Below, in pieces: positions 28,376-36,161 of a DNA stretch of 64,000 nt (its first letter is position 1; each line of letters begins with the position of its first letter). The notes under the pieces are model-generated. The model did not search any database. It was not told the origin of the DNA and saw nothing but the letters and a program-made list of their open reading frames with translations. The stretch comes from Dinoroseobacter sp. Its GTDB lineage: Bacteria; Pseudomonadota; Alphaproteobacteria; Rhodobacterales; Rhodobacteraceae. Location: the NCBI GenBank assembly GCA_017643385.1, contig JAEPNN010000004.1, positions 186,001-250,000 on the forward strand, read 5' to 3'. The position numbers were made by a program, and so were the translations under genes.

Positions 28376-29056
28376 TCAATAGATAAAGGGCACAAACTTG
28401 GCTGTTTTCGCCGCGTAAGCCTTGAACTCCTCACCATAGCGCTCAGCCAGATATTCATCGAGTGGTGGGATATGGTAGTAGATAAACAAGAAGATCATCA
28501 GCGCTGGAATTGCGAAGGCCCATAAAGAGGCAGCCAAGAGAGCCCAGCCAGTGAACAGGATGCTGTCGCCAAGGTAGTTGATATGCATCGACCACGCGAA
28601 AAGCCCGCCGGTGTAAGGGCGCCCTTTTGAGCCAGGCAACTTCTTCCACGCCCAACGCTGCAACTCGGACCCAGTGTTCAGATATGAGCCAATCAAGAGC
28701 AAAGCGACACCCAGCACGTCCCATAGGCCAAACGGGGTGGCTTCGCCCGAAAGGAGACCCGCACCCAGAAGAAGGAAACCGATTTCAAAGAGGGCAATAA
28801 AGGCGGTCAGGCCCAACCCTTCCGACAGTTCGACCTTTCGCTGCAGCAGCACAAACAGGGTCACAAGATGGCGCAAAAAGTAAAGAACGGCTGCTCCTGC
28901 CAGCACCTTGGCGCGGGTAGGGTCCGCCCAGGTGAAACCGCCGAATGCCAACCAGAGGCAGACCGATACAATGGTCCCGTGGAGCAAGGCAAAGAGTAGT
29001 TTCGGTGCAAACGATCGATCATGGGCACGATCAACGCCGCCGTATTTGGTGGTCAT
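28376..29056 (-). CDS. DUF1295 / isoprenylcysteine methyltransferase-like membrane protein
   Basis: 226 residues with about six helices. The C-terminal part (GRPYTGGLFAWSMHINYLGD, then YHIPPLDEYLAERYGEEF and AYAAKTAKFVPFIY) matches the steroid 5-alpha-reductase/DUF1295 and ICMT superfamily, in which a GL..YSRHPNYLGE-type motif binds the cofactor. Here the usual RHPNY reads MHINY, so two conserved positions are altered and the activity is uncertain. AAGGATAG precedes the ATG. It follows the DUF2269 gene by 15 bases and is probably under the divergent TetR regulator. Confidence 0.7.
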   Translation of the reverse strand: MTTKYGGVDRAHDRSFAPKLLFALLHGTIVSVCLWLAFGGFTWADPTRAKVLAGAAVLYFLRHLVTLFVLLQRKVELSEGLGLTAFIALFEIGFLLLGAGLLSGEATPFGLWDVLGVALLLIGSYLNTGSELQRWAWKKLPGSKGRPYTGGLFAWSMHINYLGDSILFTGWALLAASLWAFAIPALMIFLFIYYHIPPLDEYLAERYGEEFKAYAAKTAKFVPFIY

Positions 29057-29071
29057 GTTTCTATCCTTCGT

Positions 29072-29542
29072 TCAGAATGGTTTGAAAATCATCAGGATCA
29101 GGGTGATGAGGCTCATCATTAATGCTGCTCCGCCGATGGGCGCGGCCTTTGCAAAGGTTGTCTGATAAAGATCAGGCAGGCTGGGCTGTGCCGCTGCTGA
29201 CGCATTGGACGCGATGACATGCAAATCCCGCTCGACCCGGTCGCCGACCACAAATGCTACCAGCAAGGCCAGGGTGAGCGTAATCGAGGACAACAGCCAG
29301 CCGGCCCGCCAGTCATAGCCAAGCAAAACCATCATCAAGATCCCAGACGCCGGGATGACCAGCAGCGATGGTCCCATGAAGAGCGCGTTGATGCGTGTCA
29401 CCACCTTTAGCAACGCAGCCGCCTCTACCGGCGTTGAAACCCGTGCATGAGAATGGATCACGCCATTGATAATGGTCGCACCCACCATGACGATCATAGC
29501 CATGATGTGGATCAGCTTTATGGAAAGGAACAGGTCCAGCAT
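29072..29542 (-). CDS. DUF2269 integral membrane protein
   Basis: 156 residues with four predicted helices; histidines in the first helix region (KLIHIMAM) and GVIHSHARV are typical of the DUF2269 family, whose role is unknown. GAGGTGA lies before the ATG. It is the first gene of a two-gene unit with the DUF1295 protein and is divergent from the tetR gene across an operator pair. Confidence 0.75.
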   Translation of the reverse strand: MLDLFLSIKLIHIMAMIVMVGATIINGVIHSHARVSTPVEAAALLKVVTRINALFMGPSLLVIPASGILMMVLLGYDWRAGWLLSSITLTLALLVAFVVGDRVERDLHVIASNASAAAQPSLPDLYQTTFAKAAPIGGAALMMSLITLILMIFKPF

Positions 29543-29559
29543 GACGTCACCTCTTTTTA

Positions 29560-29630
29560 GTCCAGTTGGTCTATTTAAACCTATGGACCTCGCGATCTAT
29601 CCATGTCAATAGTAATTAGACCAATTGGAC
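29560..29630. promoter_or_regulatory. Twin operator sites in the DUF2269/tetR divergent region
   Basis: gtccagttggtcta (29560-29573) and tagaccaattggac (29617-29630) are inverted copies with one mismatch, 43 bases apart. Each contains a near-palindromic ccaattgg core. One copy lies close to each start codon, as expected for a TetR repressor acting on both directions (inference). Confidence 0.65.
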
Positions 29631-29638
29631 GAAAAAAA

Positions 29639-30136
29639 ATGCCGAAGATTATCGATCACAAAGCCCACAGTCAGGACCTCGCGCAGCGAGCCGCCAAGTA
29701 TTTCTCAGATCACGGCTATGCCGGCACCAGCATGCGCAAAGTCGCGGCCTACCTGGGGCTGTCAAAAAGCGCGCTCTATCACTACTTCCCTACCAAGGAA
29801 GACTTGTTTCTTGCATGTACTAAGGAAGTTATGGCGGGGTTCGACGCAGAGTTTGTCGACCTCGAAGCATCCGAGGAAGAAAATCTCGCTCGACTGACGG
29901 ATTTTATGCGGAAAGATTTCGGTACCGAGATGGCACTGGTGTTTGACTATCTACGCGGCAAAAATCCGACTGAGATTGCAGCAGATGAAGCCATGCAGCT
30001 TTCTATACAATCCTACCGCAAGGTATTTGTTGCGATATCTGGGGAAGAGCGGGCCGATGATGTCATGGCCCGCCTATTTGGTGGTTTGTTAGTGGACTAT
30101 ATGTACGGCAAGCGCTTGCTCGCCTACTCTGGCTGA
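29639..30136 (+). CDS. TetR-family transcriptional regulator
   Basis: About 165 residues. The N-terminal helix-turn-helix reads HGYAGTSMRKVAAYLGLSKS then ALYHYFPTKEDLFLA, the TetR signature. It is shorter than the usual 190-210 residues; its last residues may be lost at the junction with prophage debris, or this may be its natural end. The ATG at 29639 lies 8 bases after an operator copy and lacks a clear ribosome site. It is divergent from the DUF2269-DUF1295 pair and probably represses it. Confidence 0.85.
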   Translation: MPKIIDHKAHSQDLAQRAAKYFSDHGYAGTSMRKVAAYLGLSKSALYHYFPTKEDLFLACTKEVMAGFDAEFVDLEASEEENLARLTDFMRKDFGTEMALVFDYLRGKNPTEIAADEAMQLSIQSYRKVFVAISGEERADDVMARLFGGLLVDYMYGKRLLAYSG

Positions 30137-30366
30137 TAGGGTTCCTCGCGCAGCAAATGGCTAATCAGTAGCTTATAGAACAGGATTGGCAGAAACCACT
30201 CGAGGTGCGCCGGTGTGTCGAAAACGTAAAGCGATAAGAGAAGCGCAACCATGTAGAGCGAGGCTTCAGCCGCGCCGGTGGATGGCACCCAAGCCATCCT
30301 GTCCGCCGCGCTCTGGCCCGTGTTGATCAATCTGGCTGCGGCCCACGGCATGGAATGGTTCAGCAC
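30124..30366 (-). pseudogene. C-terminal remnant of a membrane protein at the prophage junction
   Basis: The last 50 or so codons (YMVALLLSLYVFDTPAHLEW onward to LLREEPYQPE) read like a real membrane protein end, convergent with tetR and overlapping its stop by 13 bases. Upstream of about 30275 the same frame is the antisense of a phage-like gene. I infer a chromosomal gene cut by prophage-derived DNA. It could instead be chance coding. Confidence 0.35.
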
Positions 30367-30409
30367 TCAGACCCGCTTTAGCGCTGACAATGGTGGACCG
30401 CTCGAATGA
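30278..30409 (+). pseudogene. Prophage gene remnant (C-terminal piece, possibly holin-like)
   Basis: The frame ending at 30409 encodes DGTQAILSAALWPVLINLAA then AHGMEWFSTQTRFSADNGG and stops inside an ATGA overlap with the next reading frame. The overlap is typical of tightly packed phage genes. An in-frame stop at 30254 and the junction with the membrane protein remnant cut off the N-terminus. The holin label is a guess from the position before a spanin-like pair. Confidence 0.4.
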
Positions 30410-30690
30410 TGGGGCTTGGTCTGCGCTTTGGGTGGCGGCTTCTGTCAAGCCGCGCCGGTTCTGGCCATGGTGCTGTGCGCTCTGCTGTGGGGCTGAATGT
30501 CTATGACAAGCGGCAGGCCATCAACGCTGTACGTGAAGGCTTTGTTCAGCAATTCGAATTGACGGCTGCGCAGGCTGAACTTGATGCCTTGCGTCGTCGC
30601 ATGGCGGCTGCGGCTGAGGCGAACCGCGCACTGCAGTAACGGATTCAAGTGGCGGAAGGCGAGGCCCTGCGCTTCGCCACAGAATTGTAG
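30406..30690 (+). pseudogene. Decayed prophage coiled-coil protein (inner spanin-like)
   Basis: The frame gives a helical segment VYDKRQAINAVREGFVQQFE then LTAAQAELDALRRRMAAAAE, interrupted by TAA at 30637, and continues in frame as RIQVAEGEALRFATEL to TAG at 30690. CAA to TAA would explain the nonsense codon. In the neighbouring frame around 30450 a hydrophobic stretch (AAPVLAMVLCALLWG) suggests that the membrane anchor was lost through a frameshift. Placement before a small lipoprotein fits an i-spanin. Confidence 0.5.
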
Positions 30691-30700
30691 GCGTTTGAAC

Positions 30701-31009
30701 ATGAAACCCAAGTCAATCCTGATGGTGTTGTTGATACCGATCTTCTGCGCCGCTTGCGCTCAAACTGAGAGCGCCCGTGTGCAAGCCGCTGGCGAGGCTT
30801 TGGGCGAAGCCCGCGCCGCTGCCGTCTGGCCAGTGTACCCAGACGATTGTCGCCGCACATCCCGTAGTGGGATCTCTGAAGGCGATAGGCTGGATGTGGC
30901 CGTGCTGAAGATGGATGAAGCCTTGGCCCGTCAGAACGCCCGAACGCGCCGATGCGCGGACTGGTATGACCAGCAGCGTCCTGATGTCGTGCAGGAGGAA
31001 GACCAATGA
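30701..31009 (+). CDS. Small prophage lipoprotein-like protein (outer spanin-like)
   Basis: 102 residues beginning MKPKSILMVLLIPIFCAACA, a secretion signal ending in a cysteine that could be lipidated, although the lipobox (CAAC) is imperfect. The mature part is charged and rich in alanine and arginine, without recognised domain. Its stop overlaps the next start (ATGA, 31006-31009). The order coiled-coil protein, small lipoprotein, peptidase-like protein resembles a phage lysis cassette. Confidence 0.5.
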   Translation: MKPKSILMVLLIPIFCAACAQTESARVQAAGEALGEARAAAVWPVYPDDCRRTSRSGISEGDRLDVAVLKMDEALARQNARTRRCADWYDQQRPDVVQEEDQ

Positions 31010-31458
31010 TCACGCTGGCGTTTTACAAGGGTCGTGGAAAGTCCCGCTGGCAACGCCTGCAGGACGGGGCCATTCGTTTCGCCACGGGCGGTATCTATAG
31101 CCATGTGGAGCTGATACCGGGCAGCGCGCAGCATGGCGACATCGCGCACTGCCTGTCATCGTCGGGGCGGGATGGCGGCGTCCGCGCCAAGCGCATCCTG
31201 CTGAAACCGGAAAGCTGGGATCTGGTCGAACTGCGGATCGATGCCGATAAGCCCGCCCAGTTCATCCGCGCGCGGATCGGGGCGAAGTATGACTATGTCG
31301 GGATCTTGTTGTCTCATGTCCTGGCGCTTGGGCGCCATAGCGAGAACCGATGGATATGCTCTGAGATTTGCGCTGCGGCAATAGGGGTAAAGGCGGCGCA
31401 GCGTGTCTCCCCACAAGGGCTCTATGACATAGTGAAATGGATCGCCGTCGAATCGTGA
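31006..31458 (+). CDS. Permuted papain-like (NlpC/P60-type) phage protein
   Basis: 150 residues. GIYSHVELIPG and a later KYDYVGILLSHV segment with WICSEICAAAIG resemble the YiiX/permuted NlpC-P60 group, in which a histidine after a short strand and a cysteine in the C-terminal half form the active site (here probably H in YSHVE and C in WICSE). GGAGGAA precedes the ATG. It could be a cell-wall or lipid-linked hydrolase of the prophage. It looks intact, unlike its neighbours. Confidence 0.55.
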   Translation: MITLAFYKGRGKSRWQRLQDGAIRFATGGIYSHVELIPGSAQHGDIAHCLSSSGRDGGVRAKRILLKPESWDLVELRIDADKPAQFIRARIGAKYDYVGILLSHVLALGRHSENRWICSEICAAAIGVKAAQRVSPQGLYDIVKWIAVES

Positions 31459-31776
31459 CGCACCCTAAGTCGCGCGCACATGCCCCATATCAACGGCGCG
31501 CTGGATGCGCTGCGGAAACCCTCGCCAGCCGCAGGCCGTGCAGCGACACCTGGGCCGCTGCCTTGGTCCAAGATATCCGTTCACACAATGTTCTTGCCGC
31601 ATCCTGCGTTGCGAGATCAAGACTTACCCCGCCATTCTGGGGGGCCGGGCTGCGCCAACAACCCAAACCACGCGGCGATCCGTTCAAAGAAGCCGCGCCG
31701 GCGACCTAAATACATTCCGTCGCCCCATGCCCGCGCGGGCAATTCCGGGGCGTAAAGAGTAAAGTAATTCCAATCA
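31459..31776. other. Prophage-derived DNA without a supported gene
   Basis: Several frames are open here on both strands because of high GC, but none has both a ribosome site and sensible composition. A minus frame ending near 31617 (MYLGRRRGFFERIAAWFGLL) is the most protein-like and may be a remnant. Confidence 0.3.
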
Positions 31777-32049
31777 ATGGAGCAGGTCCGTCCCGCAGCC
31801 CCCGTCGCCGCATGGCAAGGAGGCAAGAAAGCCCTCGCCGCTCGCATCATCGCGCGCATCGAGGCAATCCCCCACAAAACCTATGTCGAGCCCTTCGTGG
31901 GCATGGGCGGTGTGTTCTTGCGCCGCCGGTTCCGTCCGGTATGCGAGGTCGCAAATAATCTCAACGGCGAGATCGTGAACCTCTTCCGCGTGCTCCAGCG
32001 GCATTTGCCGTACCTCATGGATCACATGCGGTTACATTCCGCCTCCTAA
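31777..32049 (+). pseudogene. Truncated DNA adenine methylase (Dam-like)
   Basis: The 90-codon frame has the N-terminal motif X region (AAWQGGKKALAARIIARI) and the AdoMet-binding motif I (YVEPFVGMGGVFLRRR) followed by NGEIVNLFRVLQRH. A complete enzyme has about 270 residues and a DPPY motif; here the frame diverges after QRH and ends. It is a prophage methylase cut by deletion and is not expected to be active. Confidence 0.75.
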
Positions 32050-32172
32050 TCCAATACCAATTGAGCCCAATCTTTTTCGGAAATCCGCTGGAACATAAAT
32101 CAGCATGTTACGCCATTCGCGCTCTAGGATACCCGTACGCTTTCAAGGGCTTGCGCATGAAGTGCAAATTGA

Positions 32173-32210
32173 GACATCCCCGACCATCGGTTGGGGATGT
32201 CCATTCTTTT
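32173..32210 (+). terminator. Rho-independent terminator, plus strand
   Basis: gacatcccc (32173-32181) pairs with ggggatgtc (32193-32201); an inner gacc/ggtt extension lengthens the stem, and cattctttt follows. It probably ended the prophage transcript that included the methylase. The 32282 gene ends toward it from the other side. Confidence 0.6.
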
Positions 32211-32281
32211 AGGCGCAATCAAATCACTGCCGCTGAGTGCTGCCCTTACGAGAGAGAGGTGTGATCGACGGATTGATGGTC

Positions 32282-33076
32282 CTATATACCCGTGGCCACA
32301 AAGCTGAAGTCTCGATCAGCGCGTGCTCCGAGGCTGTCTCCGGTCTGGATAATGCATGATTTCTCTGTAATCTCAACGACAACCGCATTGTCTCTGGTGT
32401 CGCCTGGGTTGGTCGGTTCACTACCAAGATTAAACCGCTGGGTCGCGACAACGGCCGGGATGGAGGTGAATGGCGTCGAAAACTCGACTTCGCATACGCC
32501 ATTGTGCGTTCTAGTTACCGTTTCTACACCAGACCCAGAAATAAGGGTCGCTACCCCAGATACGTTTTGAACATAACCGTAGACGGAACGTTCAGCGCCC
32601 CCAAACTTGAGTGCATTCTGATACACACGCGGTATCAGGTTCGGACCCGACAAGATTTCAACCAAACGCCAAATTACTTCATCACCATCCTTGAGTTGAC
32701 GTGTGCTGAAGGATTGCAGCTTCTCCGGGTTCTTGCTGACGGTTTTGTTTTTATCTAAAACATAATATTGCCAAACCGAATAGCGCGGTGAGCCGACGTT
32801 TTGCTCAGACAGGTAGTAATCCCCCGCTGTATAGGGTGTCCCGCTTGTGATGCTAGTTACTCCCTTAGGGTAGCGTGCCGCAAAGGCGACAACGCTCGAG
32901 TGTCCCGTCGTTAGGATGTCCTGGTTTGCGATATATCCGAAATGACTTGCACCGCTGTTGCCAGTGCCAGGATTAGCTGCGATCTGGTCCAACAGGTCCT
33001 TAACAGTCATGCCTTCAGTATATGGCAAGTCCATTGCATTGAAAAAAATTCCAACTACCCGACAAGAAACAGTCAT
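32282..33076 (-). CDS. Protein of unknown function, DUF4430-like N-terminus and tail-fibre-like C-terminus
   Basis: 264 residues, not firmly recognised. The first 140 residues (MTVKDLLDQIAANPGTGNSG, a central WQYYVLDKNKTV, then LKDGDEVIWRLVE) follow the order seen in DUF4430 domains, a small ligand-binding fold. The last 90 residues (VCEVEFSTPFTSIPAVVATQ, AVVVEITEKSCII) resemble beta-sandwich H-type-lectin or phage tail-fibre tips. No signal peptide is present. AAGGAG lies before the ATG, so it is likely expressed. It is isolated and more AT-rich than the core, which points to transfer. The binding role is inference. Confidence 0.6.
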   Translation of the reverse strand: MTVSCRVVGIFFNAMDLPYTEGMTVKDLLDQIAANPGTGNSGASHFGYIANQDILTTGHSSVVAFAARYPKGVTSITSGTPYTAGDYYLSEQNVGSPRYSVWQYYVLDKNKTVSKNPEKLQSFSTRQLKDGDEVIWRLVEILSGPNLIPRVYQNALKFGGAERSVYGYVQNVSGVATLISGSGVETVTRTHNGVCEVEFSTPFTSIPAVVATQRFNLGSEPTNPGDTRDNAVVVEITEKSCIIQTGDSLGARADRDFSFVATGI

Positions 33077-33399
33077 AGTTCTACTCCTTATATTTTGAAT
33101 CGTAATAACTCACAGTCGTTGCCCACCATCCAAGGCACCAGAGTAGCGATTATGAAAGGCAGGCAACTGCACGCTGGTGAACGGTCTCTTAACCATTATC
33201 CTCAGCTTAATTTTTAACGGTCAGGCAAATCCTGAGATTTTTCCGATGAATTTCTGAAATATTTCTATGCGGAGTTTTTGGCAATTTTTTGCCATAACGT
33301 GGTGCGAGTTCCTGCAATGTTCTGGGAAGTTTCGCCAAAATATGAACATCGCCCCGCAGGGCGTAGTTTTCGCCATATATCTGTTTTTATTTGGGTTTC
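33077..33399. other. AT-rich intergenic region before the first attachment site
   Basis: 323 bases with no gene seen. It contains the promoter region of the 32282 gene and ends at the first copy of the tRNA-Ser end. Composition is unlike the surrounding chromosome. Confidence 0.4.
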
Positions 33400-33424
33400 T
33401 GGCGGAGACGAAGGGATTTGCACC
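33400..33424 (+). repeat. Attachment-site core, copy 1 (duplicate of tRNA-Ser 3' end)
   Basis: tggcggagacgaagggatt (33400-33418) is identical to the 3' end of the tRNA-Ser gene at 43767-43785, and the next bases tgcaccc differ from cgaaccc at two places. A 25-base match with two mismatches so near an integrase island marks an old att site. It is the left end of element A. Confidence 0.85.
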
Positions 33425-33477
33425 CAGTCACATTATCCTAAATTTTCAATTTCTTAAGCTTTCCTCCGCGTGCGAAT

Positions 33478-33498
33478 GTTGCGGGATTTGTTGCGGGA
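33478..33498 (+). repeat. Element A inner repeat, left copy
   Basis: A 21-base sequence containing gggatttgttgcggga recurs at 34564-34584 with one mismatch. Within it ttgcggga or its equivalent occurs twice. One copy lies inside each end of element A, consistent with integrase arm-binding sites; this function is inferred. Confidence 0.6.
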
Positions 33499-33517
33499 AA
33501 AGTTGAGTGATTTTTTC

Positions 33518-34486
33518 CTACCTTCTCAAAGGTATGTCGGATCGACGGACTTTATTCCAAGCGTCTTTAACACCATTTTGTTCCAACAACATGGCGAGAG
33601 ACTCGTAGATCGGCCAGCTGGTTTCAGTGGGACCGATTATTATTTCCTCAAGAATTTCCGAAACTGAATATCCAGAATAACCCGAAGCCGCATCTGCTTT
33701 GAGAGGCAACTTAATCACCTTTTGAGGTACGCCCTCCAAGGTCTCAATCTCTTCTCTCATAAGCGGAGAACGACCAAAAAGCGTGGGCGAGTAGATTACA
33801 CGCCATTCCTTCTCTTCGGAAAAACCGGGATGCTTGGTGGACAACGAGGCCATATGAAATGCCCAATACAGTTGTTGAATGACCACATCGGCCCCAAGTG
33901 ATTTTATAGTTTCAAATTCTGCTTCCAACCCCTCTACCAGTGCAACGAATTGCTCCTTAAAACCGTCATAGTCGGCATATAGAACCGGACTAGAAAATGC
34001 TTGAAGTTTCACTTCTTCTGACAAGAACGGCGAGTTATTAAAGACCAAAGCAACATTGGTGTCACCTCCGTAAGCACGCCACATTGAAAGGCGACCGTAC
34101 TTGCCTTCAGCGGAAGCTGAACTTCCATGTTCGCTTACGGACAGTAGGAAACTTTGAACATTTCTTTCATTTGTGTGAGCGTCGAAGGCTTCGGCAAATC
34201 GACCTGCCAACCCATCCTCGATCTGATCTAACAAAACTCTTAGCCGCCCACCAACTGCGTCGTCCTTCCAGCTTTCAGCAAGGCATGTTTCGCCGTGCTG
34301 AACCTCACTGAAATCATTCATCACGAGAGAGTTACGCAACCAAACTTCTTCATTCTTGATGATCTGAGTGGCGGCAAAAGCGCTTGTGTAGTGGACAAAG
34401 TGTGTGTTCGTCTCTTTCAGTGCGTCTAGCCTGCTCATTGCAAATGGCATGAACAGGCGAGCCAACTTCTCTTGCGTCTCATCCAT
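33518..34486 (-). CDS. DUF2971 family protein
   Basis: About 322 residues. The N-terminal HYTSAFAATQIIKNEEVWLR then NSLVMNDFSEVQHG is the DUF2971 signature, and the C-terminal EEKEWRVIYSPTLF is the second conserved block. The biochemical role of the family is unknown; members are often found on mobile elements. The frame opens at 34630 but the first 48 codons overlap the att repeat, so I use the ATG at 34486, which begins the domain. It is the only gene between two duplicates of the tRNA-Ser end. Confidence 0.8.
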   Translation of the reverse strand: MDETQEKLARLFMPFAMSRLDALKETNTHFVHYTSAFAATQIIKNEEVWLRNSLVMNDFSEVQHGETCLAESWKDDAVGGRLRVLLDQIEDGLAGRFAEAFDAHTNERNVQSFLLSVSEHGSSASAEGKYGRLSMWRAYGGDTNVALVFNNSPFLSEEVKLQAFSSPVLYADYDGFKEQFVALVEGLEAEFETIKSLGADVVIQQLYWAFHMASLSTKHPGFSEEKEWRVIYSPTLFGRSPLMREEIETLEGVPQKVIKLPLKADAASGYSGYSVSEILEEIIIGPTETSWPIYESLAMLLEQNGVKDAWNKVRRSDIPLRR

Positions 34487-34563
34487 AAAGGGAATCCATA
34501 GAAGCAACTCTACTAGGTTTAGAGTACGCGATCCATCGGCGGCAGTTCCACCAAATCTTCGAT

Positions 34564-34584
34564 GTTGTGGGATTTGTTGCGGGA
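34564..34584 (+). repeat. Element A inner repeat, right copy
   Basis: Second copy of the repeat at 33478-33498, same orientation, 20 of 21 positions equal. It lies 24 bases before the att core at 34609, just inside the right end of element A. Confidence 0.6.
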
Positions 34585-34608
34585 TTGGGTTTGAATCCCC
34601 CTTTTTAG

Positions 34609-34622
34609 TGGCGGAGACGAAG
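34609..34622 (+). repeat. Attachment-site core, copy 2 (boundary of elements A and B)
   Basis: tggcggagacgaag is identical to the tRNA-Ser 3' end at 43767-43780 and to copy 1. The sequence differs after 14 bases. It separates the DUF2971 passenger from the larger island and would be the left end of element B. Confidence 0.8.
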
Positions 34623-34685
34623 TCCGCCACGTATTTCTCTTATAAATTTGTTTTATATATATTTTTTGGAACTAACTGCATTCCT

Positions 34686-34706
34686 GTACCACGTATCATA
34701 CCACAC
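34686..34706 (+). repeat. Element B arm-type repeat, left end
   Basis: tcataccacac (34696-34706), preceded by a partial copy taccac (34687-34692), matches two copies next to the integrase start at 43622-43643. A shared short repeat near both ends of the island suggests binding sites of the 42406 integrase. Confidence 0.55.
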
Positions 34707-34929
34707 TGCGCAAAATAGAGCCGCTTCGATAGCTTATGACACACCCTTCTCGCCGCCATAATCAACTTGCACCAAGAACCGTGACTGGGATCGCAGGGAT
34801 CGCCTACATTCTGAACATTGGCGAACAACGAGGTAGAAATGCCGAGACGCACGATCTCACACGACTAAGCTGCATTTCGTTTCCGAGGTCAAACTGACCA
34901 TCGGTGGATTTTTTGGACTGAGATGATTG

Positions 34930-36144
34930 ATGGCCGACGACGAACAGCTGGACAAGCCCCTTCTCGAAGATACCGATATTCAAGAGGAGAACGATCAAGA
35001 AGTCGAAGAATACAATGAACGGTTCGAGGTTAGCAGTTTCGGCTGGGACGTAGATGTCGAGGGACTTGTAAAACGCATGGACCGGGGAGACATTTTCGTG
35101 CCCGGGTTCCAAAGAGGCTTAGTATGGTCTGGACCCGAGAAGTCACGCTTCATCGAGTCTCTAGTACTGGGGCTTCCCGTGCCAACTCTATTCCTGGCAC
35201 GCGACGCCGAGTCTAGCAAACTAAACATCGTCGATGGCCAGCAAAGGCTGAAGACTCTGCAGTCATATCTCAATGGTGAGTTTTCCCTTTCGGGAAAGGA
35301 GATCGCCGACGATCTCAAAGGACGCTATTTCAGTTCTCGCTTGGAAAAGAGCAAGCGCGCGAAGGTGTTGGAGCCTTCCGACGAGCGGACACTTACAGAT
35401 GCGGTCATCCATTCTATTGTAATTCGACCCAACCCCAAGGACGACGACGTCGATCTTGGTCGCGAGTATAACAAGGCCATCATCCAGATCTTCAAACGCC
35501 TCAATACTAGTGGCAAGGCCCTCACGGCGCAGGAAGTGCGGGCAAGCATCTTCCACGGGGAATTGCTGACACTCTTACAAGAATTGAACGAGAATGAAGA
35601 CTGGCGCGCGTTATTCGGTGCCAAGCACAGCCGCATGAGGGATCAAGAAGCTATCCTTCGAGCAGTCGCATTGTATGTTGATGGTAACAACTACAAAGCA
35701 AGCATGCCCAAGTTCCTTGATAGCTTCATGGAAAAGCATCGCCATATGGACGCTGCACTTCGTCAGATGATCGAAACCAAGTTCGCCTCGGCCGTGAAAT
35801 TGATACGGTCGCAGCTAGGGAACGCCGCTCTGAAGAGAGGCGCAACATTCATGCTGACGCGCTTTGACGTGCTTGTTGTGGGCTTGATGTCGTTTATCCC
35901 GAATGTGGTTTTCGCAAGTGTGAAAGAGTGCGTCGCGAAAACCGAAGAAATGCTCGGAGACCATCCCCTTGACGTTAGGCTTGCAGCACTTGAGGCAGAC
36001 ACACGTGGTCTCGATAAGCAAGGGCAAGAGATCGCAGGATTGCCCGAACAGCAGCGGGGATACCTTTGGTCGGTTGACAAGTTCACCAATGACACAAACC
36101 GCGTTTCTGTGCGTCTCAGGGTTGCCCGGGAAACGTTGAGCTAA
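34930..36144 (+). CDS. DUF262-domain protein (ParB-like nuclease fold), candidate defence protein
   Basis: 404 residues. The N-terminus is acidic. The DUF262 core has FVPGFQRGLVWSGPEKSRFI, the hallmark IVDGQQRLKTLQ and IFKRLNTSGKALTAQEVRAS. DUF262 is related to ParB/sulfiredoxin folds and occurs in GmrSD, SspE and other anti-phage effectors, where DGQQR is needed for activity. The C-terminal half is helical and lacks the DUF1524 HNH nuclease block (H..P) common in the family, so any nuclease function would come from the DUF262 fold or the partner. The ATG at 34930 follows GAG at a proper distance. The HEPN gene starts 17 bases after it. Confidence 0.82.
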   Translation: MADDEQLDKPLLEDTDIQEENDQEVEEYNERFEVSSFGWDVDVEGLVKRMDRGDIFVPGFQRGLVWSGPEKSRFIESLVLGLPVPTLFLARDAESSKLNIVDGQQRLKTLQSYLNGEFSLSGKEIADDLKGRYFSSRLEKSKRAKVLEPSDERTLTDAVIHSIVIRPNPKDDDVDLGREYNKAIIQIFKRLNTSGKALTAQEVRASIFHGELLTLLQELNENEDWRALFGAKHSRMRDQEAILRAVALYVDGNNYKASMPKFLDSFMEKHRHMDAALRQMIETKFASAVKLIRSQLGNAALKRGATFMLTRFDVLVVGLMSFIPNVVFASVKECVAKTEEMLGDHPLDVRLAALEADTRGLDKQGQEIAGLPEQQRGYLWSVDKFTNDTNRVSVRLRVARETLS

Positions 36145-36161
36145 GCAGGGGTCGGTGACGG

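Noticed and set aside
31437-31755. Two plus frames of about 90 codons in prophage DNA
   Set aside because: Composition is Arg/Pro/Ala-rich in several frames at once, as for GC-rich noncoding DNA, and no ribosome site is seen.
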